From contig JBJSXB010000238.1 in assembly GCA_046086245.1 (NCBI GenBank), positions 1 to 10,252 on the forward strand: a DNA stretch of 10,252 nucleotides, read 5' to 3'. Of this stretch, positions 1-5,993 are shown one piece after another. Made by a program: the position numbers and the translations under genes. The notes under the pieces were generated by a model, which saw nothing but the letters and a program-made list of their open reading frames with translations, searched no databases and was not told the DNA's origin. The DNA comes from F1-20-MAGs016 sp046086245. Lineage in GTDB: Bacteria > Planctomycetota > Planctomycetia > Pirellulales > UBA1268. Every line of letters begins with the position of its first letter. Positions within the stretch are counted from its first letter, which is position 1.

Positions 1-52
1 TCGGGGTCGCGGTGAGGAGCACGGCCAGCAACACGGTCGCCGGGTGGCGCAT
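1..52 (-). CDS. Secreted or lipid-anchored protein, N-terminal fragment cut by the window edge
   Basis: Reading the minus strand from the ATG at 52-50 gives MRHPATVLLAVLLTATP and then the window ends. A short start with one basic residue followed by a run of V, L and A residues is the beginning of a Sec signal peptide, so the product is probably exported. The start is supported by a GAGG Shine-Dalgarno core (plus-strand 59-62) six bases upstream and by a promoter-like extended -10 site further up. It is transcribed away from the antiporter gene. Only 17 codons are visible, so no cleavage site and no function can be assigned. Confidence 0.6.
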   Translation of the reverse strand, partial: MRHPATVLLAVLLTATP

Positions 53-83
53 CGGAAGCCTCGGTGGGGCAGGGGGAGGGGCA

Positions 84-115
84 GGGACGATAGCAGCCTG
101 ACCCAGGGTCCAAAA
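84..115 (-). promoter_or_regulatory. Candidate extended -10 promoter for the leftward secreted-protein gene
   Basis: On the minus strand an extended -10 element, TGC followed by TATCGT, occupies plus-strand positions 87-95. A T-rich weak -35 candidate (TTTGGA or TTTTGG) lies at about 109-115, 16-17 bases upstream. Transcription would start near plus-strand position 80, leaving a leader of under 30 nt that carries the GAGG RBS. The -35 match is poor, so the call rests on the -10 element and its position. Confidence 0.35.
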
Positions 116-170
116 GACCGTTCACCCCCTGCGTCCGATCCCACGCCGAGGGCGTGACGTGGTACAACCG

Positions 171-192
171 CCCCTTGAAGGGGGTTTTCCCC
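171..192 (+). other. Two mutually exclusive short hairpins upstream of the antiporter
   Basis: CCCCTT at 171-176 can pair with AAGGGG at 178-183, though the 1-nt gap means the innermost pair must open. Alternatively GGGG at 181-184 can pair with CCCC at 189-192 around a TTTT loop. The G run is shared, so only one fold can form. If the antiporter starts at 202 or 262, this lies in its 5' leader. If it starts at 154, it is coding. Both stems are short and could be chance in GC-rich DNA. Confidence 0.25.
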
Positions 193-261
193 GGCACCGC
201 CATGCGTCCGCAGACCATGCCGGCATCGCCCCGCCACCCCGCCGGCGGACTCCCGCGTTCG

Positions 262-2241
262 ATGTTTCTCGCCGACCTGCTCGTCGTGTTCGCGGTTACC
301 GCGGTCGTGGTGTTCGCCTTCGGTAGCGCGCGGCTGCCGAGCGTCATCGGCCTGCTCGTGTCGGGCGTCTTGGTGGGGCCCTACGGGCTGTCCTTGGTGG
401 CCGACGTCGAGAGCGTCGAACACCTGGCGGAAATCGGCGTCGTGGTGCTGCTGTTCACGGTGGGGCTCGAGTTCTCGCTGTCGCGCGTCGTCTCGATGCT
501 CCCGGTGATGGCCAGTGTCGGCCTCCCGCAGGTCGCCGTCACCACGGCGCTCGTCGCCATCGCCACCGGCTGGTACCTGGGCTCGATGGCCGCCGGTATC
601 TACGCCGGACTGCTCGTGGCGATGTCGAGCACGGCGATCGCGCTGAAACTCCTGGCCGACAGGGGGGAGACCGCGACTCCCGCGGGCCGGATCGCGGTGG
701 CGGTACTGCTCTTCCAGGATCTCCTCGTGGTCGTGGCGATCCTCGCCGTGCCGATGCTCGCCGCGGCGGCCGGAACGGGGAGGGCGAACGCCGCTGACGA
801 CGGGGCCCTGACCCGTCTCGCGGCCGGCGTCGCGGTGGTCGCCGCCGTGCTGGTCGCCGGCCGACTGGTGGTGCCGCGCGTGCTCCACGAGGTGGTCCGC
901 CTGCGGAACCGAGAACTGTTCCTGATCACCATCGTGCTGGTCTGCCTGGGAACCGCGGCGCTGACCGCCAGCGTCGGCCTGTCACTGGCCCTCGGGGCGT
1001 TCCTCGCCGGTTTGGCGTTGGCGGAGAGCGAGTATGGTCATCAGGTATTCACCGAGGTGCTTCCCTTCCGCGACACGCTGGCGAGCGTGTTCTTCGTCTC
1101 CGTGGGCATGCTCCTCGACGTCCGCTTCCTCGTCGCTCACGCGCCGCTGGTCGCCGTCACCGTGGTGGCGATCGTCGCCGCGAAAATCCTCGCCACCGCA
1201 CTGCCCGCGTGGCTCGCCGGTCATCCGCTCCGCACGGCGCTCGTCGCCGGCGCCACCATCGCACAGGTCGGCGAGTTTTCCTTCGTCCTCGGCGCACGCG
1301 GGCTGGAACTCGGATTGCTCGACGGCACCGACCACCAGACGTTCCTCGCCGCCGCGGTGCTGACCATGGCCTGTACGCCGGCGCTGGTAGCCTCGATGCC
1401 GTCCGCCCTCGATCGGCTGGCGCGCGTGCCGTCGTGGGGGCGGTGGCTCGCCGACCCTCCGCTGCCGCCTCCGGCACGCGAACCGATCGACCATGTGGTG
1501 ATCGCCGGCTTCGGACTCAACGGGCGAAATCTCGCCGCCGCCCTCAGCGCCTGCGGGGTGGAGCACGTGATCCTCGAGACCAATCCGCAGACGGTGCGCC
1601 AGCGACGCCGCGAGGGCATCGACATCCTGTTCGGCGACTGCACGCGCGCCGCCGTGCTCGAGCATGCCGGGATCCGCCGCGCCCGCGCCCTGGTGATCGC
1701 GATCTCCGACGCCGCCAGCACGCGCCGCAGCGTGCAGATCGCACGGCAACTGGCTCCGGCCCTGCAGATCCTCGTGCGCAGCGAGTACGTGTCGGAGGTG
1801 GACGAACTGGTGGCGCTGGGCGCGTCGACCGTAGTGCCGGCCGAATTCGAGACCGCCCTAGCGCTGTTCGACCGAGTGCTGGAACTGTACGACGTGCCCG
1901 CCGGCACGGTCGATGGCCTCGTCGACCGCCTGCGCCTCGAGCACTACGGATGGCTGCGGGGTGGGTCGCGCGCCCCGCCCGATGTCGCTCCTGTCGGTCT
2001 GGTGACCTGCACGATCCCGCCGGGGAGCCCAGCCGACGGCCGTTCGATCGGCGACTTGGCGATCCGCTCGACGACCGGCGCCACGGTGGTCTCGATCCGC
2101 GGGCCGACGGCACTCCGTTCCAACCCCGGGCCCGGCGAGCGCCTCGCGGCCGGCGACGTGGTGACGGTGCTCGGCGGCACCGAGCAACGGCGGCGCTGCC
2201 TGGCACTGCTCGATCCTCACCGTCACGGCGGCGAGCCCTGA
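262..2241 (+). CDS. CPA2-family cation:proton antiporter (Kef/YbaL-like) with TrkA-N and TrkA-C domains
   Basis: Inner-membrane antiporter expected to exchange K+ or Na+ for H+, serving pH and ion homeostasis. Numbered from the ATG at 262 (659 aa), residues 1-385 are a Na+/H+ exchanger domain of about 12 membrane segments. The family's conserved FQD lies at 151-153 in the unwound helix region, with the GEFSFVL signature at 337-343. Residues 410-535 form a Rossmann TrkA-N domain, with GFGLNG at 416-421, an acidic residue at the end of beta-2 (E439) and GD at 458-459, as expected for NAD(H) or nucleotide binding. Residues 575-655 resemble TrkA-C. The frame is open back to a GTG at 154, with another ATG at 202. 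I chose 262 because it starts just before the first membrane helix and the extra 36 residues look unlike the family. None of these starts has a well-placed RBS. Subfamily and ion specificity cannot be read from sequence, so no gene symbol is given. Confidence 0.93.
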   Translation: MFLADLLVVFAVTAVVVFAFGSARLPSVIGLLVSGVLVGPYGLSLVADVESVEHLAEIGVVVLLFTVGLEFSLSRVVSMLPVMASVGLPQVAVTTALVAIATGWYLGSMAAGIYAGLLVAMSSTAIALKLLADRGETATPAGRIAVAVLLFQDLLVVVAILAVPMLAAAAGTGRANAADDGALTRLAAGVAVVAAVLVAGRLVVPRVLHEVVRLRNRELFLITIVLVCLGTAALTASVGLSLALGAFLAGLALAESEYGHQVFTEVLPFRDTLASVFFVSVGMLLDVRFLVAHAPLVAVTVVAIVAAKILATALPAWLAGHPLRTALVAGATIAQVGEFSFVLGARGLELGLLDGTDHQTFLAAAVLTMACTPALVASMPSALDRLARVPSWGRWLADPPLPPPAREPIDHVVIAGFGLNGRNLAAALSACGVEHVILETNPQTVRQRRREGIDILFGDCTRAAVLEHAGIRRARALVIAISDAASTRRSVQIARQLAPALQILVRSEYVSEVDELVALGASTVVPAEFETALALFDRVLELYDVPAGTVDGLVDRLRLEHYGWLRGGSRAPPDVAPVGLVTCTIPPGSPADGRSIGDLAIRSTTGATVVSIRGPTALRSNPGPGERLAAGDVVTVLGGTEQRRRCLALLDPHRHGGEP

Positions 2242-2244
2242 CGG
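2220..2244. terminator. Candidate bidirectional terminator hairpin between convergent genes
   Basis: CCGTCA at 2220-2225 pairs perfectly with TGACGG at 2239-2244. Inside it, after a single C/C mismatch, GGC (2227-2229) pairs with GCC (2235-2237) around a 5-nt loop. The antiporter's TGA stop (2239-2241) is inside the right arm, and the DUF4254 stop is 18 nt beyond. There is no T tract on either side, so it is not a classical intrinsic terminator. It could still act as a pause or 3'-end stabilising structure for the minus-strand operon. Confidence 0.35.
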
Positions 2245-2262
2245 CGAATGCCCGCGGTCCGA

Positions 2263-2910
2263 TCAGGCCGCGGCCGGCGTGCCGGATTTGTAGAGGTACG
2301 GATTCATCGTCGGGTCGTTGTACATCTTCATCTGCCGGAAGACACGCAGCGGCCGCCGCGCCGAGAAGATCTCTTCGAGCAGCCGCTCCGTCGCCGTGAC
2401 CAGGTGTTCGCGCTGCCGGTCGAGAACCTCCAGGCGTGCCGCGGCCTTGCCGCGATGCTCCGCCGTGGCGTCCACGCGCTCGATCTGCTCGCGCATGTGG
2501 AAGCGTCGCAGTTCGAGGATCGACAGCCTATCGATCGCGCTGCCCGGGGTCTCGGTCGCCGCGGGGGCGTCGGCCGGCGGCTGCACGCCGCGGGCGGCGA
2601 GTTCGCCGATCAGGGCGTCGTCGACCTTCTCGATGGCGTCGTTCCGCGCCTGGTTGTAGCGGTCGATGTTCCGCTTCACCTCCGCGATCCGGGCGTCGGT
2701 CACGTCGGGGGAGCGGGCGATGTCCTCCTCGTGCCAGAGGAGGAAATTGAACCGGTGGAGATCGCAGATCCTCCCGATCAATCCGGTCTCGTCGTGCGCC
2801 GGGGGCGCTTCGTGCCAGTGCGCGACCAGCCGCCCGAGCAGGTTGCCGACGGCGGGCGCGGAGAGTGGCGATCGGGTCACGACGGGGCCGGTGGACGGCA
2901 ACGACGACAT
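2263..2910 (-). CDS. DUF4254 domain-containing protein
   Basis: A 215-residue, largely alpha-helical soluble protein recognised as DUF4254 from its conserved blocks: LHRFNFLLWHEED at 51-63, RNDAIEKVDD at 89-98, TPGSAIDRLSILELRRFH at 121-138, and a C-terminal FRQMKMYNDPTMNPYLY at 191-207. The family has no established reaction that I know of. Its charged, coiled-coil-like helices (about 125-185) suggest protein binding rather than catalysis, which is inference. No signal peptide or membrane segment is seen. It is the last gene of the ACP/ketosynthase operon, 49 nt after the ketosynthase stop, so it may serve that pathway. The frame is open further upstream to 3039, but the ATG at 2910 is chosen because a strong AGGAG sits 8 nt before it and the extra residues would overlap the ketosynthase. 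It converges on the antiporter with a 21-nt gap. Confidence 0.88.
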   Translation of the reverse strand: MSSLPSTGPVVTRSPLSAPAVGNLLGRLVAHWHEAPPAHDETGLIGRICDLHRFNFLLWHEEDIARSPDVTDARIAEVKRNIDRYNQARNDAIEKVDDALIGELAARGVQPPADAPAATETPGSAIDRLSILELRRFHMREQIERVDATAEHRGKAAARLEVLDRQREHLVTATERLLEEIFSARRPLRVFRQMKMYNDPTMNPYLYKSGTPAAA

Positions 2911-2918
2911 ACGGAAAG

Positions 2919-2923
2919 CTCCT
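2919..2923 (-). promoter_or_regulatory. RBS fixing the DUF4254 start
   Basis: The minus strand reads AGGAG here, 8 nt before the ATG at 2910. It selects this start over the upstream in-frame ATGs that would run into the ketosynthase gene. Confidence 0.75.
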
Positions 2924-2959
2924 GAAACGGGGATCGGCACGGAGTTGGTGTGGTCGGGC

Positions 2960-4171
2960 TCACGCCGCCCGCCGGAGGACGAGGCACAGATTGGCGCCAC
3001 CGAAGCCGAACGAATTGCTCGCCGCCACATCGATGGCACGGCCGCGCGGCGCGCCGCGGACGTGGTCGAGCGGACAGCGGTCGTCGGGTTCGTCGAGATT
3101 GGCGGTCGGCGGGATCGCCCGGTGGCCGATGGCGATCAGACAGACCACCGCCTCGAAGGCGGCGGCGCCGCTGACGAGGTGGCCCGACAGTCCCTTGGTG
3201 GAACTCACCGGCACCCGGGGGGCGTGTGCCCCCAGCGCCAACGCGATCGCCCCCGCTTCGGCGACGTCGCCGACGGGCGTGCCCGCCGCGTGCGCATTGA
3301 CGTAGTCGACCGCGTCGGCGGGCACGGCGGCGTCGGCGAGCGCGGCCGTGATCGCGCGCGATGCCTGCCGCGGATCGGCACATGGGGCGACCAAGTGCGC
3401 GGCGTCGCTGGTGGTGCCGACGCCAGCGAGGATTCCGTGGATCGGAACGCCGCGGCGGCGGGCGTGCGCCTCCGATTCGAGCACCAGAAAGGCGCCCCCC
3501 TCCCCCATCACGAAGCCGTCGCGGCGCCGGTCGAAGGGGCGCGACGCCTCGGCCGCCGGCCCGCCCCACCGCGACAGGGCACGGAGATTGTGGAACGCGG
3601 CCATGGCGACCGGGCTGATCACCTCGCATCCCCCGGCGACGCACACGTCGACGAGTCCCGCGTCGAGCCAGTGGCGCGCCAGCGCGATCGCGAATCCACT
3701 GGAGGCGCAGGCGGCGCCGACGGAAACCGCCGGGCCGTCGATGGCGACCGCCGTCGCGAGGCGCTCGACGAGCGGCACCGTCCTGTCGCCGTCGCGCACC
3801 GCCGTGCCGTCGGCCCGGAAGTCGGCTTCCCATTCCTTGAGCTGTTCGGCCCCCTGCCCGAGCGCGAGCCCGACCCGCGGGCCGCCGGCGCGGGGGTCGA
3901 TGCCCGCGTCGGCCAGTGCCGCGGCGAGGGCCTGGTGATTGACCCGTTCGAGTCGGCCGGCGGACCCGGGCGCGTCGTCTCCCCGCCACGGTGCCGCGAC
4001 GGTGCGCTCGCCCGGCAGGCCGCCGTCGCGGTCGATGGCGTCGATCGCCCGGAGACCCGATCGCCCCGAAAACAGCGCCTCGGCCACGGAGTCGATCGAG
4101 TCGCCCAGCGGACTGCGCACGCCGACGCCGGTGATCGCGATCGGAACGGTCCCCGCGGCCGGTCGCGCCAT
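2960..4171 (-). CDS. Beta-ketoacyl-ACP synthase, FabF/KAS II type (KS-alpha-like)
   Basis: Cytosolic condensing enzyme expected to join an ACP- or thiol-bound acyl group to malonyl-ACP with loss of CO2. The 403-residue length is close to FabF (about 410). The full thiolase-fold set is present: nucleophile Cys155 in GAACASSG, the PFDRRRDGFVMGEGG gatekeeper block at 212-226, His294 in VNAHAAGTP, Lys326 in SSTKGLSGH, His331, and the C-terminal NSFGFGGAN at 386-394. So catalytic Cys, two His and Lys are all intact. HAAGTP in place of the usual HGTxTP is a small deviation. The start at 4171 follows the stop of the upstream gene by 2 nt, so the two are probably translationally coupled. A GAGG core lies about 10 nt upstream, inside that gene. 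The partner is a Cys-less paralogue plus an ACP, which points to a dedicated KS in a type II polyketide or aryl-polyene-like system. A housekeeping FabF is possible but less likely, since no fabD, fabG or fabH is nearby. Confidence 0.93.
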   Translation of the reverse strand: MARPAAGTVPIAITGVGVRSPLGDSIDSVAEALFSGRSGLRAIDAIDRDGGLPGERTVAAPWRGDDAPGSAGRLERVNHQALAAALADAGIDPRAGGPRVGLALGQGAEQLKEWEADFRADGTAVRDGDRTVPLVERLATAVAIDGPAVSVGAACASSGFAIALARHWLDAGLVDVCVAGGCEVISPVAMAAFHNLRALSRWGGPAAEASRPFDRRRDGFVMGEGGAFLVLESEAHARRRGVPIHGILAGVGTTSDAAHLVAPCADPRQASRAITAALADAAVPADAVDYVNAHAAGTPVGDVAEAGAIALALGAHAPRVPVSSTKGLSGHLVSGAAAFEAVVCLIAIGHRAIPPTANLDEPDDRCPLDHVRGAPRGRAIDVAASNSFGFGGANLCLVLRRAA

Positions 4172-4173
4172 GG

Positions 4174-4977
4174 TCAGGCCGCCTCGTGCAGGGGGGATAC
4201 GCTGCGGGTCACGCGGACCACACATCCGCGATGGCCGGCGAACGACCAGTCCCCCGGCTGGCCTTCCGGCACGACGCCGGAGACGAGTTCGGCCAGGCGT
4301 TGCAGCGCAAGGCACGCATCGTCGGCTGGCGCCGAGCCCGCGGCGCGGCCCGGCGCGAGGGTGATCGCGAAGCCTCCCGCCGCGGCGCGAACGACCACCG
4401 CCGCCACCGCCCGGCAGACCGGTTCGCAGACCACCGTGCCGTCGGTCGCGAGACGGGGGTCTGCGTCCCAACCGGTCGTCACCAGCAGCACCGTGCCGCC
4501 GGCCCCACGGCTCGTGAGCCACGGCAGCAAGCTGAGGGCCTCGGCGACGGCGCCGGTGCCGCCACCCACCCCGAGGTGCGGACCGTGACACCCGAGCACC
4601 ACGCTCACGGCGCTGGCCATCGCATGCAGCGAGCAGTGGGGCACGACATGCGGTGAGACGGCGACCGCCCCCCGGGTGTGCCATCCGGCGAGCGTCCGCG
4701 CGGCGACGACGCGGCCGGCGCGGCACGGCGCGGCGACGACCGACGCCCCGGCCAGTTCATCGGGGGTCAGACGGGCGGCCCCCACCGCGGCGAGCACCGT
4801 CTGGACGCCGACCACCGTCTGCTCGTCGGCATGGCGGAGAAAGCGGGGCGGCAGCGGGGCGACGCCGGCCGGTGCCGGCGCGTCGCGCAGTCCGTCGATC
4901 GCGCGATACGGCGCGGCGCGCGTCGCCTGACCGCGGATCGCCACGGCGATGTCGGGGCACGGGCCGGCCACGCGCAT
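4174..4977 (-). CDS. Chain-length-factor-like protein (ketosynthase N-terminal fold without catalytic Cys)
   Basis: The 267-residue protein aligns by eye with the N-terminal half of ketosynthases. The block at 108-140 (SPHVVPHCSLHAM, then LGCHGPHLGVGGG) matches the stretch leading to the nucleophile elbow, but the next position, where a KS has Cys, is Thr141 in GGGTGA. The equivalents of the two catalytic His motifs and the C-terminal FGFGG are absent, and the length is about two thirds of a full KS. This fits the short 'beta-ketoacyl synthase, N-terminal domain' family (Pfam PF13723), whose aryl-polyene members are described as chain length factors. It probably dimerises with the adjacent KS to shape the chain-length pocket or stabilise it; this is inference. 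No membrane segment is seen. The start at 4977 has a GAGG core 6 nt upstream, lies 18 nt after the ACP stop, and the gene ends 2 nt before the KS start. Family assignment is by motif reading only. Confidence 0.75.
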   Translation of the reverse strand: MRVAGPCPDIAVAIRGQATRAAPYRAIDGLRDAPAPAGVAPLPPRFLRHADEQTVVGVQTVLAAVGAARLTPDELAGASVVAAPCRAGRVVAARTLAGWHTRGAVAVSPHVVPHCSLHAMASAVSVVLGCHGPHLGVGGGTGAVAEALSLLPWLTSRGAGGTVLLVTTGWDADPRLATDGTVVCEPVCRAVAAVVVRAAAGGFAITLAPGRAAGSAPADDACLALQRLAELVSGVVPEGQPGDWSFAGHRGCVVRVTRSVSPLHEAA

Positions 4978-4995
4978 GACTCCCCTCGGATGCGA

Positions 4996-5262
4996 TCAGG
5001 CCGCCCGGCGCGTCACCTTCGCCGCCAGCTTGTCCTCGAGCACATCGAGCATCCGCCCGACCGTGTCGATCGACTCGAGCAACTCGGTCTCGATCTGAAT
5101 GCCGAAATGGCTCTCGATGTGGAGCACCAGTCCGGCCATGTCGAGCGAGTCGAGGTTGAGGTCCTCGCGGAGCGACGCGGTCTCGGCGAGATCGCGATAC
5201 TGTTCCCCGGTCTCTTTCTCGAGCAGATCGAGCACGACTCCGGCAAGTGCGGCGCGGTCCAT
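4996..5262 (-). CDS. Acyl carrier protein
   Basis: An 88-residue acidic protein with the ACP four-helix pattern and the phosphopantetheine attachment motif LDSLDM, in which Ser39 would carry the 4'-phosphopantetheine arm. The following helix (LVLHIESHFGIQIE) is the usual partner-recognition helix II region. The C-terminal tail AAKVTRRAA is basic, unlike most FabC-type ACPs. It would hold the growing acyl chain for the KS and chain-length-factor-like proteins encoded just downstream. It is the first gene of the operon, with 18 nt to the next start. The frame is open upstream to 5343, but the ATG at 5262 is chosen because a near-perfect AGGAGGT lies 9 nt before it and the protein then starts at the usual ACP helix I. 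A holo-ACP synthase is not seen in the window. Confidence 0.93.
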   Translation of the reverse strand: MDRAALAGVVLDLLEKETGEQYRDLAETASLREDLNLDSLDMAGLVLHIESHFGIQIETELLESIDTVGRMLDVLEDKLAAKVTRRAA

Positions 5263-5271
5263 GATGGGACG

Positions 5272-5278
5272 ACCTCCT
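5272..5278 (-). promoter_or_regulatory. Strong RBS of the ACP gene
   Basis: The minus strand reads AGGAGGT, 9 nt before the ATG at 5262. It fixes the ACP start, and its strength suggests that the ACP is made in excess over the downstream enzymes. I could not find a convincing -10 or -35 pair for this operon in the spacer up to 5469. Confidence 0.8.
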
Positions 5279-5407
5279 GGGACGGGTGAGTCTCTCGACG
5301 GGCCACGGACGGCTCCGGTTGGGGGGCCACCCCGAGCCATCACGCGCCGCGGCTTCCCTCGCGACCGGCACCCCCTCCTGGGAGTGCCCCGGGCGGCGAC
5401 CGCGCCC

Positions 5408-5416
5408 TGCTAGACT
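5408..5416 (+). promoter_or_regulatory. Candidate extended -10 promoter for the vanZ-like gene
   Basis: TGC followed by TAGACT is a good extended -10 element. Transcription would start near 5423 and give a leader of about 45 nt. No -35 match is visible at 16-18 bp upstream, as can occur with extended -10 promoters. The rest of the 5263-5469 divergent spacer shows no gene. Confidence 0.4.
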
Positions 5417-5469
5417 TTCGTCGTGGCGAGGGAGTCGTGGTCGGATCCGAGGGGCGGGGAAGGTAGCGA

Positions 5470-5919
5470 ATGGCTCCCGACGGGCGAAGGCCAAATGCGT
5501 CGGGTGCCGCGGGCCGCGGAACGCTCCTGATCGACTCGTTGGCGGGCATCTACGCCGCGATCCTCGTGTCGGCCACCCACTACCCGAAGCCGCAGGATCT
5601 GCTGGGCGCCAATCCGCCGTCCGACAAACTGCTGCACCTGGTCGCCTACGGCCTCCTCGGGGTGGTGACGGCGGCCGCCGCGTCGGCGCGAGGCGGATGG
5701 AACGGCTCCCGACTCGCGTTGTGCGGCCTCGTCCTCGCCGTGTTCGCCGCTCTCGACGAGGTCACCCAACCGCTGTTCGGCCGGGCCGTGGAATTCGCCG
5801 ACTGGGTGGCCGACCTCGCCGGTCTCGCCATCGGCGTGGCCGCCGCGGTGGTCTGGAAGCGCTGGCGGGATACGCCTCGTCAGGCACCGTCGCCGCACGC
5901 CGACGAACAGCGGTTTTGA
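5470..5919 (+). CDS. VanZ-like family membrane protein
   Basis: A 149-residue polytopic inner-membrane protein with about four hydrophobic segments (19-36, 52-72, 82-98, 112-130). It shows the VanZ-like signature blocks: SDKLLHLVAYGLLG at 51-64 after the first periplasmic loop, DEVTQ at 96-100, and RAVEFADWVADLAGLAIG at 105-122. VanZ itself gives low-level teicoplanin resistance by an unclear mechanism. Most stand-alone family members like this one have no known substrate, so antibiotic resistance should not be inferred. The start at 5470 has a GAAGG core about 7 nt upstream. It diverges from the ACP operon and is followed by the methyltransferase 74 nt later, which has its own promoter. The basic N-terminus (residues 1-17) suggests a cytoplasmic N-terminus. 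Confidence 0.88.
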   Translation: MAPDGRRPNASGAAGRGTLLIDSLAGIYAAILVSATHYPKPQDLLGANPPSDKLLHLVAYGLLGVVTAAAASARGGWNGSRLALCGLVLAVFAALDEVTQPLFGRAVEFADWVADLAGLAIGVAAAVVWKRWRDTPRQAPSPHADEQRF

Positions 5920-5944
5920 CGCGATCCGGGCGGCCCGCTACCCT
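5916..5944 (+). promoter_or_regulatory. Sigma-70-type promoter for the methyltransferase gene
   Basis: TTGACG at 5916-5921 (five of six to consensus) and TACCCT at 5939-5944 are separated by exactly 17 bp. The -35 box overlaps the TGA stop of the vanZ-like gene (5917-5919). Transcription would start near 5951, giving a leader of about 43 nt. It is the best-formed promoter I can see in the window and implies that the methyltransferase is expressed independently of vanZ. Confidence 0.55.
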
Positions 5945-5993
5945 CCCCGCCCGCACGACGGCCGGTACGCGGGAAGGCGACGGAGACGGGTCG

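Noticed and set aside
107..119. Small inverted repeat GGTC / GACC around CAAAA
   Set aside because: Only a 4-bp stem without a T tract; too weak to call an operator or terminator.
1157..2226. Several long minus-strand frames inside the antiporter gene
   Set aside because: Arg- and Ala-rich translations without motifs or plausible starts, fully inside a confident plus-strand gene.
2666..4588. A plus-strand open frame of 640 codons antisense to the ketosynthase operon
   Set aside because: Low-complexity Arg/Gly/Asp-rich translation without motifs, covering three well-supported minus-strand genes.
4172..4726. An N-terminal extension of the ketosynthase by 185 residues
   Set aside because: The frame is open, but the extra residues are Arg/Gly-rich shadow sequence overlapping the chain-length-factor-like gene. 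The protein from 4171 already begins at the normal ketosynthase N-terminus.
5470..5919. VanZ-like protein as a glycopeptide-resistance gene
   Set aside because: No vanA/H/X/R/S genes nearby. VanZ-like proteins are widespread and mostly uncharacterised, so family membership does not indicate resistance.
5286..5993. An N-terminal extension of the methyltransferase through the vanZ-like gene
   Set aside because: The extra residues have no domain and overlap vanZ in a different frame. The ATG at 5994 has an RBS and a promoter.
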